NCBI RefSeq assembly: GCF_900156125.1
Contig: NZ_FTLX01000004.1
Span: forward strand, 310,001 to 374,000
Direction: 5' to 3'
Length of the DNA: 64,000 nt
Source of the DNA: Domibacillus enclensis
GTDB lineage: Bacteria > Bacillota > Bacilli > Bacillales > Domibacillaceae
Each line of letters begins with the position of its first letter. The first letter of the stretch is position 1. This document shows, piece by piece, positions 26,155 through 35,315 of this stretch. The notes below the pieces were generated by a model. It was not told the DNA's origin, did not search any database, and was given only the letters and a program-made list of their open reading frames with translations. The position numbers and the translations under genes are program-made.

Positions 26155-26209
26155 TGGCAATCTCCTTTATCGTGTACTATTCCCTAAGTGTATCAAAAAA
26201 ACCGCTTTC

Positions 26210-26656
26210 TTACGTGCTGGGCGCATCGGCTTCCAAAAAGATCCGCAGCATATCTTTATCAGCTAAAAAATCATTCAGCGTGTAACGGTCTAACACTGCC
26301 ATAAACGCCTGCAATGCTTCGGCGAAAGCATGGCGAAGGCCACAAATTGGTGTAATTACACAGCGGCCGGGATCAATAAAGCATTCCACAAGATGAAAGT
26401 CATCCTCCGTTTTGCGGACGACGTCGCCAATGTTAATTTCTTTTGGTTCCTTTGCCAGACGGATGCCGCCGTTTCTGCCGCGGATCGTTTCAATATATCC
26501 CAGCTTGCCAAGCTCATGGGTCACCTTCATTAAATGATTTTTTGAAATATTATATGCGTCGGCAATTTCTTTAATATTGGACAATTCGCCTTTTTCTTTT
26601 GCACCAAGAAAAACAAGCACTCGAAGCGAATAATCAGTGTAAAGTGTCAGTTTCAT
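26210..26656 (-). CDS. nsrR: Rrf2-family NO-sensing repressor NsrR
   Basis: This 148-residue winged-helix repressor has three cysteines, Cys92, Cys99 and Cys105, in the spacing ECFIDPGRCVITPICG characteristic of the NsrR iron-sulfur cluster. NO destroys the cluster and releases DNA. The HTH covers about residues 25-60 (ADAYNISKNHLMKVTHELG). It is divergent from hmp, whose promoter carries a textbook NsrR dyad. An AGGTGAG site precedes the ATG. Confidence 0.93.
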   Translation of the reverse strand: MKLTLYTDYSLRVLVFLGAKEKGELSNIKEIADAYNISKNHLMKVTHELGKLGYIETIRGRNGGIRLAKEPKEINIGDVVRKTEDDFHLVECFIDPGRCVITPICGLRHAFAEALQAFMAVLDRYTLNDFLADKDMLRIFLEADAPST

Positions 26657-26745
26657 TTTTTCTCACCTATCCTATATACCTATTATGGCATGTAAAAAGA
26701 AAGTTGTGCAATTGTGAACATTTTTTTAAACATACATTTTATATA

Positions 26746-26798
26746 TTGTTTTTACGATTTCAATACCGTATAAATAAGATGTATAGAAAATACATCTT
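26746..26798 (+). promoter_or_regulatory. hmp promoter with NsrR operator
   Basis: TTGTTT (26746-26751), a 17-nt spacer and TATAAA (26769-26774) make the promoter. The perfect dyad AAGATGTAT-AGAAA-ATACATCTT (26776-26798) covers the start site and matches the NsrR operator pattern of bacilli. Confidence 0.9.
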
Positions 26799-26822
26799 TA
26801 AAAAGACTCGGGAGGAATTATT

Positions 26823-28022
26823 GTGCTATCACAAAAAACGATTGATATTGTTAAATCAACTGCTCCTATTTTAGAAACACACGGCGTTGCCATTACCACG
26901 TATTTTTATAAAACGATGTTCGAGGCGCATCCCGAACTGCTGAATATTTTTAACCATGCAAATCAGTCACAGGGGCGACAGCAGACTGCACTGGCCAATA
27001 CGGTCTACGCGGCAGCGAAGCACATTGACCAGCTGGAAGTGCTTCTTCCGGCGGTAAAGCAAATTGCACACAAACACCGCAGTCTGGCCATTAAGCCGGA
27101 GCATTATCCAATTGTCGGCGAATATTTATTAAAAGCGATTAAGGGAGTTCTCGGTGACGGTGCGACCGATGAAGTCATTGCGGCTTGGGGAGAAGCTTAC
27201 GGTGTGATTGCTCAAGTATTCATTGATGTGGAAAAAGAAATGTATGACGCAGCAGAGCAGCAGCCGAACGGTTGGAAGGATTTCAAAGAATTTTACATCG
27301 ATAAAAAGGTGGAGGAAAGCTCTGTTATTACATCCTTTTATTTAAAGGCAAAGGATGGCTCACCGGCCCCGGCTTATCTGCCAGGCCAGTACATTACCAT
27401 CCGGACAGCCATTCCGGGAGAAGAGTTTTTAGTGAACCGCCAGTACAGCCTGTCACAGGCACCGGGAAGCAATGCATTCCGTATTTCGGTTAAAAAAGAG
27501 GCGGACCACGATCCGAAGGGCAAAGTATCCAACTTCCTTCATGATGGACTAAATGAAGGCGATACAATAGAAGTAAGTGCACCGGCAGGAGACTTTTATC
27601 TGGAAAAAGGAAGCCGTCCCGTCGCGTTGATCGGCGGCGGTGTTGGCGTGACGCCAATGATGGCGATGCTTGGTACGATTGCAGCTGAAGAGCCAAGCCG
27701 GAAAACGGTGTTTATTCAAGCAGCACGCAACAAAGAAGCGCATGCATTCGGCAGTGAGGCGGCATCTCTCGTCAGCCAGCTGACAGATGGAAAAGTATTC
27801 ACAGCATACGAAGAGAAAAAGAATGATTCTGACGTCTGTGATGTAACGGGATACATTAGCAAGGACTTTTTAAACGAAGTAATCGATTCAAACAGCATTT
27901 GTTACGTTTGCGGTCCAGTGCCATTTATGCGGGCTGTTGTTCAGCACTTAACGGCGCTTGGCTTTGACGCACAAGACGTGAAATACGAGTTCTTCGGCCC
28001 TGCAATGGCGCTTCAGGCTTAA
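26823..28022 (+). CDS. hmp: Flavohaemoglobin, nitric oxide dioxygenase
   Basis: This 399-residue cytosolic enzyme converts NO and O2 to nitrate using NAD(P)H. The globin domain (1-140) has proximal His85 in AHKHRS. The FAD domain contains NRQYSLSQ (about 203-210) and the NAD domain contains GGVGVTPMMAML (about 273-284), with a C-terminal CGPVPFM segment. The start is GTG at 26823, with GGGAGG 7 nt upstream. Its promoter is blocked by an NsrR dyad and nsrR is divergent, so expression should rise with NO. A NO synthase gene lies 14 kb upstream. Confidence 0.96.
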   Translation: MLSQKTIDIVKSTAPILETHGVAITTYFYKTMFEAHPELLNIFNHANQSQGRQQTALANTVYAAAKHIDQLEVLLPAVKQIAHKHRSLAIKPEHYPIVGEYLLKAIKGVLGDGATDEVIAAWGEAYGVIAQVFIDVEKEMYDAAEQQPNGWKDFKEFYIDKKVEESSVITSFYLKAKDGSPAPAYLPGQYITIRTAIPGEEFLVNRQYSLSQAPGSNAFRISVKKEADHDPKGKVSNFLHDGLNEGDTIEVSAPAGDFYLEKGSRPVALIGGGVGVTPMMAMLGTIAAEEPSRKTVFIQAARNKEAHAFGSEAASLVSQLTDGKVFTAYEEKKNDSDVCDVTGYISKDFLNEVIDSNSICYVCGPVPFMRAVVQHLTALGFDAQDVKYEFFGPAMALQA

Positions 28023-28060
28023 GAAGCAGGAATTTGGAACAAAATATTTTTAATAGAAGA

Positions 28061-28109
28061 GAAAGCCGGACAATCGTGCAAATTTGCATGCGTTCGGCTT
28101 TCTTTTTTG
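28061..28109. terminator. Terminator between hmp and the phosphodiesterase gene
   Basis: The stem GAAAGCCGGAC / GTTCGGCTTTC with an inner GCAAATTTGC dyad is followed by T6 on the + strand. Confidence 0.75.
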
Positions 28110-28137
28110 ATCCGCATTACTATGTCCCGGTTCCTAT

Positions 28138-29508
28138 TCATGACCCGTATTTTGACCGGTCTTTATACAGGGATAATGCTTCCGGACGTTCAGGACGGCT
28201 GATGAGGTAGCCTTGAATTGAATCACAGCCGAGCTTTTTCAGCACATTTAGCTGCTCTTGCTTTTCAACTCCTTCTGCCACAACCGACAGCTTGAACAGC
28301 TTGGCGAGCTGGATAATCATTTCCACAAGCGCCTTGTCCTCAAAGGAAGTATGAACGCCGTCAATAAAGGATTTATCAATCTTTAATGTATCGATCGGCA
28401 GTTTTTTGACGTATGTCAGCGATGAAACGCCGGTTCCAAAATCATCAAGCGAAATCGCAATGCCTTTCTTTTTCAACAATGCAATAATTTGAAAGGCTTC
28501 ATCAAAATGCTCCATAATGGCGGTTTCGGTTATCTCCAATTCTAAATGGCTTGCAGGAAGGTGAAAGTCCTTTAGAATTTTGCTAATCATTTCAGGGAGA
28601 CGGTCCGATAAAAACAATGGGGCCGAAATATTAACCGCGATCCGCTTAATTGGGTGGTCCGTCTGCACCCAGTGATGCATCTGCCGGCAGGACTCCTCTA
28701 AAATCCATTTTGTTAAATCGAAAATAAAACCGTTTTTTTCAGCCGCCGGAATAAAAACGGCAGGTGAAACAGCACCGTGAATGGGGCTATCCCAGCGAAC
28801 AAGCACCTCAGCCGAATCAATTGAATTCGTTCTTAGGTTGAATTTCGGCTGGTAGCATAAATAAAATTCACCGTTTTGAAGGGCGCTTTGAAAGCTCATC
28901 GCCAGCTGCCGCTCAAAATCCTGCTGCTGAAAAGAAGGATGGTACAAAACGATATCATTTTTGCCGTGGTGCTTAACGTGGCGAAGAGCCCGTTCGGCAT
29001 GGAGAAGCAAGGTGTGGCAATCCAGGCCATCCACAGGTGCCAGTGCCACACCGGCTGAAAAGGTTAAATGGACGGGTTCCCCATATACGTGAAACAGATT
29101 TTGCAGCGGAGAAAACTGTTCAGACAGCATCGTTTGAATTTCCTGTCTGCTGTATGTGCCCGGAATGGCCAGGGCAAACTTGTTTCCTTCTATTCTGGCC
29201 ACCAGGCTGTTTTTTGGAGCAAGAAAGGCGAGACGCTGTGCAAATTCGACAATAAGTGCATTTCCGCTTTCGTAGCCGTATCGTTCATTCACCCAGTTGA
29301 AATTGTCAATATCAATGACCACAACGGCAACTGGAAGCCGAAGAGGGATGGTTCTGTCTTGAATAAACGGCTCAAGCTTCCGGCGATTTGGCAGGCCGGT
29401 CAGGTGGTCCGTGTGAGCAAGGCGGCTAACAATCTTTCTTTTTGACAAAAATAGGAATGTTATCACGGAAGGGATAAGAATGAAAAAAAGAATCGTTAAG
29501 TTTATCAT
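28138..29508 (-). CDS. Membrane GGDEF/EAL protein, probable c-di-GMP phosphodiesterase
   Basis: The 456-residue protein has one N-terminal TM helix (about 1-22), a GGDEF fold (about 30-185) and an EAL domain (about 195-450). The GGDEF catalytic loop is degenerate: EGNKF stands where GG(D/E)EF is needed, so cyclase activity is unlikely. The EAL motif reads EVL (AEVLVRW), but the metal and base residues appear kept: NIS, ELEITETA, DDFGTG, LKIDKSFI, AEGVE and QGY. It should degrade c-di-GMP, or at least bind it, favouring motility. The motAB genes lie divergently 200 bp away. Confidence 0.88.
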   Translation of the reverse strand: MINLTILFFILIPSVITFLFLSKRKIVSRLAHTDHLTGLPNRRKLEPFIQDRTIPLRLPVAVVVIDIDNFNWVNERYGYESGNALIVEFAQRLAFLAPKNSLVARIEGNKFALAIPGTYSRQEIQTMLSEQFSPLQNLFHVYGEPVHLTFSAGVALAPVDGLDCHTLLLHAERALRHVKHHGKNDIVLYHPSFQQQDFERQLAMSFQSALQNGEFYLCYQPKFNLRTNSIDSAEVLVRWDSPIHGAVSPAVFIPAAEKNGFIFDLTKWILEESCRQMHHWVQTDHPIKRIAVNISAPLFLSDRLPEMISKILKDFHLPASHLELEITETAIMEHFDEAFQIIALLKKKGIAISLDDFGTGVSSLTYVKKLPIDTLKIDKSFIDGVHTSFEDKALVEMIIQLAKLFKLSVVAEGVEKQEQLNVLKKLGCDSIQGYLISRPERPEALSLYKDRSKYGS

Positions 29509-29710
29509 AGGTTAAAAGACCTCGTTCTTGTTTGAATACTCATTATTTTATCAAATAGATGTAAATCTAATGATAAGATTTTATTAATTTTTACCCATCT
29601 AAAAGAAAGATGTAACAGTTTTGTCATTCTCTTTCTTTGTCGAAACGTGTAATATATATTCTTAATAGAATGAAAAATTAAAGTCTAGAAAAATAAGGAG
29701 TTAGCATATT

Positions 29711-30514
29711 ATGGATAAATCCTCACTGATTGGTATTATTTTAGGGCTGGTTGCAGTTGGAGTTGGAATGGTGGCGAAAGGTGTCAGTCCAGCTGTATTG
29801 GTCAACCCGGCCGCATTTTTAATTATTATTGTGGGGACAGTAGCCGCTGTTACCATCGCTTTTCCGGGCTCTGATTTGAAAAAAGTCCCAAAATTATTCG
29901 GCATCTTGTTTAAGGACCAAAAAAGAATGAGCCCTCAGGAAGTCATCGGCTTATTCACTGGCTGGGCTGAGCTGGCTCGGAAGGAAGGCCTTCTTTCGCT
30001 GGAAACAAAGATGAACGATATTGAAGATGACTTTTTGAAAAATGGGATGAGCCTTGCGGTTGATGGGCAAAGTGCCGATTATATACGGGACGTGTTAAGT
30101 GAGGAAATTGCTGCGATGGAGGATCGTCATTTATCTGGAGCCGCTATTTTTACGCAGGCCGGGACGTACGCACCTACACTCGGAGTGCTGGGTGCTGTTA
30201 TTGGCTTGATTGCGGCCCTGGGCAACATGAGTGATACGGATGCGCTTGGACATGCGATTTCGGCCGCTTTTGTGGCAACCCTTCTCGGGATTTTCACAGG
30301 GTACGTGCTGTGGCACCCATTTGCCAATAAATTAAAGCGTAAATCGGCGATGGAGGCAAAGGTAAAGGAAATGATGATTGAAGGCATTTTGTCGATCCTC
30401 GAAGGTGAGGCCCCGCGAGTTTTAGAGCAAAAGCTGGCGTCTTATTTACCGGCAGATGAAAAGAAAAAGCTGTTAAATGAAAGCGGAGGAGGACAAGGAG
30501 ATGTCCAAGCGTAA
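29711..30514 (+). CDS. motA: Flagellar motor stator protein MotA
   Basis: This 267-residue stator has four TM helices: about 4-24, 33-52, 150-170 and 180-200. The long cytoplasmic loop holds charged residues that contact FliG, and the block GTYAPTLGVLGAVIGLIAAL followed by GHAISAAFVATLLGIFTGY is that of Bacillus MotA. It works in a MotA5MotB2 complex that drives flagellar rotation with the proton gradient. An AAGGAG site precedes the ATG. It overlaps motB by 14 nt. No clear SigD promoter was seen upstream. Confidence 0.96.
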   Translation: MDKSSLIGIILGLVAVGVGMVAKGVSPAVLVNPAAFLIIIVGTVAAVTIAFPGSDLKKVPKLFGILFKDQKRMSPQEVIGLFTGWAELARKEGLLSLETKMNDIEDDFLKNGMSLAVDGQSADYIRDVLSEEIAAMEDRHLSGAAIFTQAGTYAPTLGVLGAVIGLIAALGNMSDTDALGHAISAAFVATLLGIFTGYVLWHPFANKLKRKSAMEAKVKEMMIEGILSILEGEAPRVLEQKLASYLPADEKKKLLNESGGGQGDVQA

Positions 30515-31259
30515 GCGGCATAAAAAGCATGAGGAGCACGTTGATGAGTCCTGGCTGATCCCCTATGCCGATTTGCTGACCCTTTTGCTCGCCTTGTTTA
30601 TTGTTCTTTTTGCGAGCAGCTCCATTGATGCCCAGAAATTTCAGGCGATTGCTTCTGCATTTAACAATGAGCTTGAGGGCGGCAGTGGCGTTCTTGACTT
30701 TCCGAGTCCCGTTTCTGATCCATCTATGTCGGAATCGGAGGAGCAGGAAAACTTAAAGGCAGCCGATCAAAAAGAACTGCAGGAAATGCAGGAAAAAATG
30801 ACGGCTTATATTAAAGAAAATAACCTTCAAGACAAAGTGGAAACAACGTTAAATGGGGAAGGGCTGCTTTTGAGGATTCGGGACAATGTTCTTTTTAATT
30901 CAGGTGAATCGGACATTCAGCCGGCGCAGCTGCAGAGTGCACAGGATATCGCAAAACTTCTGATTATGGATATACCGAGAAGCATCATCATTAGCGGACA
31001 TACAGACAATGTGCCGATCAGCACGGCTCAATTCGATTCGAACTGGGAGCTAAGTGCGATGAGGGCGGTTAACTTTATGAAAGAAATTTTGAAAAACGAC
31101 CAGCTCGATCCACGGCTGTTTAGTGCGAAGGGATATGGAGAATATCAGCCGATTGCTTCAAATGATACGCCATCGGGGCGCGCTCAAAACCGCCGTGTGG
31201 AGATCTTGATTTTGCCTCAGGGGGAAACCGAGCAGTCCACAAATTCTGCCACACAGTAA
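30501..31259 (+). CDS. motB: Flagellar motor stator protein MotB
   Basis: This 252-residue partner of MotA has a basic N-terminus and a single TM helix (about 20-42) whose Asp in WLIPYADLLTLLLALFIVL is the ion-binding residue. A linker follows, then a C-terminal OmpA-like peptidoglycan domain (about 110-245) with SGHTDNVPI and GYGEYQPIASN ... NRRVEILI. ATG 30501 is chosen because the product then begins MSKRKRHKKHEEHVDESW, as in the family. The start lies within motA, indicating coupled translation. Confidence 0.95.
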   Translation: MSKRKRHKKHEEHVDESWLIPYADLLTLLLALFIVLFASSSIDAQKFQAIASAFNNELEGGSGVLDFPSPVSDPSMSESEEQENLKAADQKELQEMQEKMTAYIKENNLQDKVETTLNGEGLLLRIRDNVLFNSGESDIQPAQLQSAQDIAKLLIMDIPRSIIISGHTDNVPISTAQFDSNWELSAMRAVNFMKEILKNDQLDPRLFSAKGYGEYQPIASNDTPSGRAQNRRVEILILPQGETEQSTNSATQ

Positions 31260-31291
31260 CAGAAAGGGAGGCGCTCCTTTTCTGTTTTTTT
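31260..31291 (+). terminator. Terminator of motAB
   Basis: The stem CAGAAAGGGA / TCCTTTTCTG is followed by T7, immediately after the motB stop. Confidence 0.8.
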
Positions 31292-31316
31292 GTTTAAAGA
31301 ATGGATCCCCGGGTAA
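31292..31316 (+). promoter_or_regulatory. SigB general-stress promoter of yfkM
   Basis: GTTTAA (31292-31297), a 13-nt spacer and GGGTAA (31311-31316) match the SigB consensus GTTTAA-N12-15-GGGTAT at 11 of 12 positions. It is 57 nt upstream of the yfkM start. Confidence 0.8.
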
Positions 31317-31372
31317 ACTTCCTACTGTAAACAAAAAGGAAGATGCAAAAACGAAAGGGGAATATAATTATT

Positions 31373-31891
31373 ATGAGTAAAAAAATTGCCGTGTTAATTA
31401 CAGATATGTTCGAGGATGTAGAATACACAGAGCCTGCGAAAGCGTTTCAAGAGGCAGGACACGAGTTGGTCAACATTGAAAAAGAAGCAGGGAAAACAGT
31501 GAAGGGCAAACAAGGCGAAGAAACGATTTCAATTGACAAAGGAATCGACGAAGTGAAGTCGGCTGACTTTGATGCACTGCTTTTGCCAGGCGGATTTTCA
31601 CCGGATCAGCTTCGTGCAGATGACCGCTTCGTACAGTTCACGAAAGAATTTATGGATGCGAAAAAACCTGTTTTCGCCATCTGTCACGGTCCACAGCTTT
31701 TAATTACAGCGAAGTCTCTTGAAGGACGTGACGCAACAGGCTTTAAATCTATTCAAGTCGATTTGGAATACGCCGGCGCGAACGTACACGATAAAGAAGT
31801 CGTGGTTTGCCAGGACCAGCTTGTCACAAGCCGCCAGCCGGAGGACATTCCAGCATTTAACCGGGAAGCACTGGCACTGCTTGCAAAATAA
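31373..31891 (+). CDS. yfkM: DJ-1/PfpI-family general stress protein
   Basis: This 172-residue protein has the same length as B. subtilis YfkM (general stress protein 18). The DJ-1 nucleophile elbow is AICHGPQ (Cys near residue 104) with the conserved acid in the MFEDVEYTEP loop (about 11-20). Members act as deglycases or small-molecule hydrolases; the substrate here is not known. ATG 31373 is preferred to 31343 because it gives the family N-terminus MSKKIAVL. The SigB promoter upstream supports a general stress role. Confidence 0.9.
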   Translation: MSKKIAVLITDMFEDVEYTEPAKAFQEAGHELVNIEKEAGKTVKGKQGEETISIDKGIDEVKSADFDALLLPGGFSPDQLRADDRFVQFTKEFMDAKKPVFAICHGPQLLITAKSLEGRDATGFKSIQVDLEYAGANVHDKEVVVCQDQLVTSRQPEDIPAFNREALALLAK

Positions 31892-31898
31892 ATTATGA

Positions 31899-31929
31899 GA
31901 AAGGCCACAAATTTGTGGTCTTTTTTTTA
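31899..31929 (+). terminator. Terminator of yfkM
   Basis: The stem AAGGCCACAAA / TTTGTGGTCTT is followed by T8. Confidence 0.85.
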
Positions 31930-32018
31930 TGAAAATCTATCGTTTTTTGATGCCAGATAATAGTATAATAGGATGTATGAACTATTCTATTTTTCTTACT
32001 TTTAAAGGGGTGTCATCG

Positions 32019-33467
32019 ATGAAAAGCTTGCGTAAAAAACTGTTAATCAGCTTTGGTGTGTTAATTGCACTGGCTATATTGAATTCGGCGGTCAGTTTCG
32101 TTTCGATTTCCATCTTGAATCAAAATACGGAAAATCTGCTTTCTGAAACGCTGCCTCAATTATTGGACAATGAAGATATATCAGCTGAAAACGCCCAGCA
32201 GATCACAGCTGAAAGCGAAAGTGTGATTGCGCTCGGACAGCGTTCAATGGCTATCAGCCTTGTGTTGGCTATTTTGTCACTGATTGTTGGTCTGCTTCTG
32301 GCCATGGGCAGTGCCAGATCGATTACGCGTCCTTTAAAGCAAGTAGGCATCCGGATGAAGGAAATGGCTGCCGGCCGTATTCACGCGGAACCGCTCAACA
32401 CGACATCAAAGGATGAAATCGGGCAGCTTGTATCAGCAGCCAATGAACTGAACGGCCAGCTGTATGAAATGCTGGGGAACATGAAGGGAATCTCCGGAAA
32501 AGTGGAAGTAGAAAGCTCTTCTCTTCATAGCCAGTCCGAACGCGTTCAGCAGGAAACAGCTCAGGTTGCCGCGATGATGCAGCAAATGTCGGCTGGCGCT
32601 GAAGAGCAGGCTCGCTCAGCAGCTACATTAACAGAAATGTTCGGGAAGTTTGTAGAGGATATTTCGATTGCCGCTATGAGCGGAGAAGAAGTAAAGCAGG
32701 GCGCGGCCGATATGGTTTCGTTAACGGTCGAAGGCGAAAAAGAAATGAAAAATTCTGTTGACCAGATGAATACCATTTATCAAAATATGACCAATGCTCT
32801 TGAGAAAGTAAAAGGGCTGGATGATCGGATGAAGGACATTACAGAGCTTGTCAGCATTATTAAACAAGTGGCGGAACAAACGAACCTGCTGGCTTTAAAT
32901 GCTGCTATTGAAGCAGCGAGAGCAGGTGAGCATGGCAGAGGATTTGCGATTGTCGCAGATGAAGTCCGCAAGCTTGCCGAACAGGTGGCACAATCGATCA
33001 CGGGCATTAATGACATTATCGCAAGCGTTCAGCAGGAGTCAACAGAAGCGGTGAGCACGCTTGAAAGCGGCTATGAGCTCGTTTCACAGGGAAGCAGCCA
33101 GATCACCGGCACAGGGGAAAAATTCAGTGACATGAAAGAGCGGATCAGCCAGGTCAGCACGAATATTACATCGATCTCAGACTCTCTTTATGTCGTCATG
33201 GATCACACGGTCAAGGTAAACCAGGCAATCGCGAATATTGCTGCAGTTTCTCAGGAATCGGCGGCAGGTATTGAAGAAGCTGCGGCAAGTGTACAGGAAA
33301 CAAACCAGTCGGTTGACGCGATTTCGCACATTGCTTCTCAGCTGGACCAGCATTCCAATGAACTGGGCGGGTACATTGACCAGTTTCAAACCGAAGCCGA
33401 CCAGGCAGCGGAAGACATTCAAGAAAAAGAAGATCCTCAGGCTGAAGAAAACGAAAGCACCCGCTGA
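32019..33467 (+). CDS. Methyl-accepting chemotaxis protein
   Basis: This 482-residue receptor has TM1 (about 8-30), a very short outside segment of about 40 residues, TM2 (about 70-92), a HAMP domain ([20 protein letters not shown], from about 95), and a long coiled-coil signalling domain with the CheA/CheW hairpin tip [20 protein letters not shown]. The tiny outside part is too small for a Cache or 4-helix ligand domain, so it may sense membrane or internal cues. ATG 32019 has AAAGGGGTG 6 nt upstream; the longer ORF lacks a site. The stop codon lies in the terminator hairpin. Confidence 0.93.
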   Translation: MKSLRKKLLISFGVLIALAILNSAVSFVSISILNQNTENLLSETLPQLLDNEDISAENAQQITAESESVIALGQRSMAISLVLAILSLIVGLLLAMGSARSITRPLKQVGIRMKEMAAGRIHAEPLNTTSKDEIGQLVSAANELNGQLYEMLGNMKGISGKVEVESSSLHSQSERVQQETAQVAAMMQQMSAGAEEQARSAATLTEMFGKFVEDISIAAMSGEEVKQGAADMVSLTVEGEKEMKNSVDQMNTIYQNMTNALEKVKGLDDRMKDITELVSIIKQVAEQTNLLALNAAIEAARAGEHGRGFAIVADEVRKLAEQVAQSITGINDIIASVQQESTEAVSTLESGYELVSQGSSQITGTGEKFSDMKERISQVSTNITSISDSLYVVMDHTVKVNQAIANIAAVSQESAAGIEEAAASVQETNQSVDAISHIASQLDQHSNELGGYIDQFQTEADQAAEDIQEKEDPQAEENESTR

Positions 33468-33485
33468 ATGCGGGTGCTTTCTGTT
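33453..33485. terminator. Bidirectional terminator, chemoreceptor / yfkK
   Basis: The 12-bp stem GAAAGCACCCGC / GCGGGTGCTTTC overlaps the receptor stop codon and abuts the yfkK stop. Confidence 0.85.
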
Positions 33486-33705
33486 ATTTACGAAGGTTGC
33501 CGAGCTCTTCTGCAATGGCCTGCATCTCGTTCGGGCTGAACGACTGCTTGCGAATCACTAGCTCGTAAATGTCCTTTAAATCCTCATAAGATGAGGTGCT
33601 GAAATGCTCCGGGCTGATCGCGCCTGTATTGACCATGCGCAGCTTAGCGGTAATTTGATTCACCATATACTGAATATTTTCTGCTGATTGTACACTTAAA
33701 TCCAC
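33484..33705 (-). CDS. yfkK: DUF1128 small protein YfkK
   Basis: This 73-residue helical cytosolic protein contains DLSVQSAENIQYMVNQI and YEDLKDIYELV ... EMQAIAEELG, which identify the DUF1128 family (B. subtilis YfkK). GTG 33705 is the best start: AAAGGTGA lies 7 nt upstream and the product then aligns end to end with the family. The longer ORF beginning at 33765 would add a Lys-rich leader not seen in homologues. The function is unknown. Confidence 0.85.
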   Translation of the reverse strand: MDLSVQSAENIQYMVNQITAKLRMVNTGAISPEHFSTSSYEDLKDIYELVIRKQSFSPNEMQAIAEELGNLRK

Positions 33706-33779
33706 GAGTATGTCACCTTTTTCATTTTTTCTCATCATTCCATGTTTTGCCGCACTTGTCAACAAAGCGAGGAAAGGAG

Positions 33780-35129
33780 TCAGACAATCCGCTTTTCTTC
33801 TTTTATTTTCTTTAAGATGATTTTTGTTTCTGCTAGAACCACACCCGACAAGCCAATGAGACCGATTAAATTCGGAAGAGCCATCAAGCCGTTCATCATA
33901 TCGGCGAATGTCCAGACGGTTTCGAGGCTCGTTACGGCTCCTAGGAACACGGTTAAAACAAACGCGATGCGGTAATAGCGGACGGTTTTTTTGCTAAACA
34001 AATAGGAAAAGCATTTTTCTCCGTAATAGGACCAGCCAATGATCGTGGAGGAAGCGAAAAACACCAGCCCGATCGCCACGATGTAAGCGCCCGCTGATCC
34101 GAGAAATTCGCTGAATGCCGCCGTTGTCAGCTCACTCCCTTTTAATCCGGAATCGTACTGGCCGGCTAAAATGATCGTTAAACCGGTAATCGAGCAGATG
34201 ACGATCGTATCAATGAATACTTGCGTCATCGACACGAGCGCCTGGCGTGCAGGCAGATCGGTTTTTGCTGCCGCCGCCGCAATAGAAGCCGACCCAAGCC
34301 CCGCTTCGTTGGAAAACACGCCGCGCGCAACCCCGTATCGAATGACAGCGCCAATGGCACCGCCAGCCGCTGCTTCCCCTGTAAACGCATCGGTAAAAAC
34401 GAGCCCTAATGCGGCAGGGACGTCCGCTATGTTCATTGCGATAACGATTAAGCCGGCGATCACATAAAAAGCGGCCATGACCGGAACGAAAAATGCCGCA
34501 GCACGGCCAATGCTTTGAATGCCGCCCAGCAAAACAAGACCGGTAAAAATCGTTAAAAGAAGGCCTGTTAACCAGGCAGGTACATGAAAAGTCGAATGCA
34601 CGACACCTGCTACAGAATTGGCCTGAACCAGGTTTCCGATGCCGAACGCCGCGCCAGCGCCAAACAAAGCAAACAATACACCGAGCCACTTTTGATTTAA
34701 TCCTCGTTCTAAATAGTACATCGGCCCGCCCGACATTTCACCGTCCGCGTCCTGTACACGGTATTTAACAGCAAGGACAGCCTCCGCATACTTTGTCGCC
34801 ATGCCAAAAAAGGCACTGATCCACATCCAAAAAAGGGCACCCGGCCCGCCGAGCAGGACCGCTGTTGCCACGCCGACAATATTTCCAGTGCCGACTGTTG
34901 CCGCAAGCGCAGTCATAAGAGCTTGGAAATGGGAAATATCCCCTTCCGCATGCTGGTCCTGTTTTTTGCTGAAGGCGAGCTTTAACGAGTAGGGCAGCAG
35001 TCGAATTTGAAGAAACCCAATAAGAACAGAAAAATAAATGCCGGTTCCAGCAATCAAAATTAAAAGAGGCGGCCCCCAAATAAACGAACTGATCGTTCTC
35101 AACATTTCCAGAAGCTGTTCTTGTCCCAA
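33780..35129 (-). CDS. Na+/alanine symporter (AGCS family)
   Basis: This 449-residue transporter has about eleven TM helices. AGCS signatures are present: FQALMTALAATVGTGNIVGV (about 67-86), GGPGALFWMWISAFFGMATK, EMSGGPMYYLERGL and GVARGVFSNEAGLGSASIAA (about 270). It takes up alanine, glycine or glutamine with Na+. The start is TTG 35129, supported by GGAGGA 8 nt upstream and by the family N-terminus. It is monocistronic. Which amino acid is preferred (AlsT, GlnT or YrbD type) cannot be settled. Confidence 0.93.
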   Translation of the reverse strand: MGQEQLLEMLRTISSFIWGPPLLILIAGTGIYFSVLIGFLQIRLLPYSLKLAFSKKQDQHAEGDISHFQALMTALAATVGTGNIVGVATAVLLGGPGALFWMWISAFFGMATKYAEAVLAVKYRVQDADGEMSGGPMYYLERGLNQKWLGVLFALFGAGAAFGIGNLVQANSVAGVVHSTFHVPAWLTGLLLTIFTGLVLLGGIQSIGRAAAFFVPVMAAFYVIAGLIVIAMNIADVPAALGLVFTDAFTGEAAAGGAIGAVIRYGVARGVFSNEAGLGSASIAAAAAKTDLPARQALVSMTQVFIDTIVICSITGLTIILAGQYDSGLKGSELTTAAFSEFLGSAGAYIVAIGLVFFASSTIIGWSYYGEKCFSYLFSKKTVRYYRIAFVLTVFLGAVTSLETVWTFADMMNGLMALPNLIGLIGLSGVVLAETKIILKKIKEEKRIV

Positions 35130-35315
35130 AGCCAGTCCTCCTCACTCGTGAAGACGATCAAACATCGCCAGGCACGGGTTAAATAAAACATCTTTTTTAT
35201 AAATATGCGTTTTAATTATTTTTATTAAGGGAAAAGCTTCAACATCTACAAAGGAAAAAAGGCTCATAAAGCCGAATAGAATACGGTATCGAGATAAAGA
35301 AAGGATGACAATTCA

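Noticed and set aside
29520-29710. SigD flagellar promoter before motA
   Set aside because: No TAAA-N15-GCCGATAT-like pair found; only AT-rich DNA with weak SigA-like hexamers.
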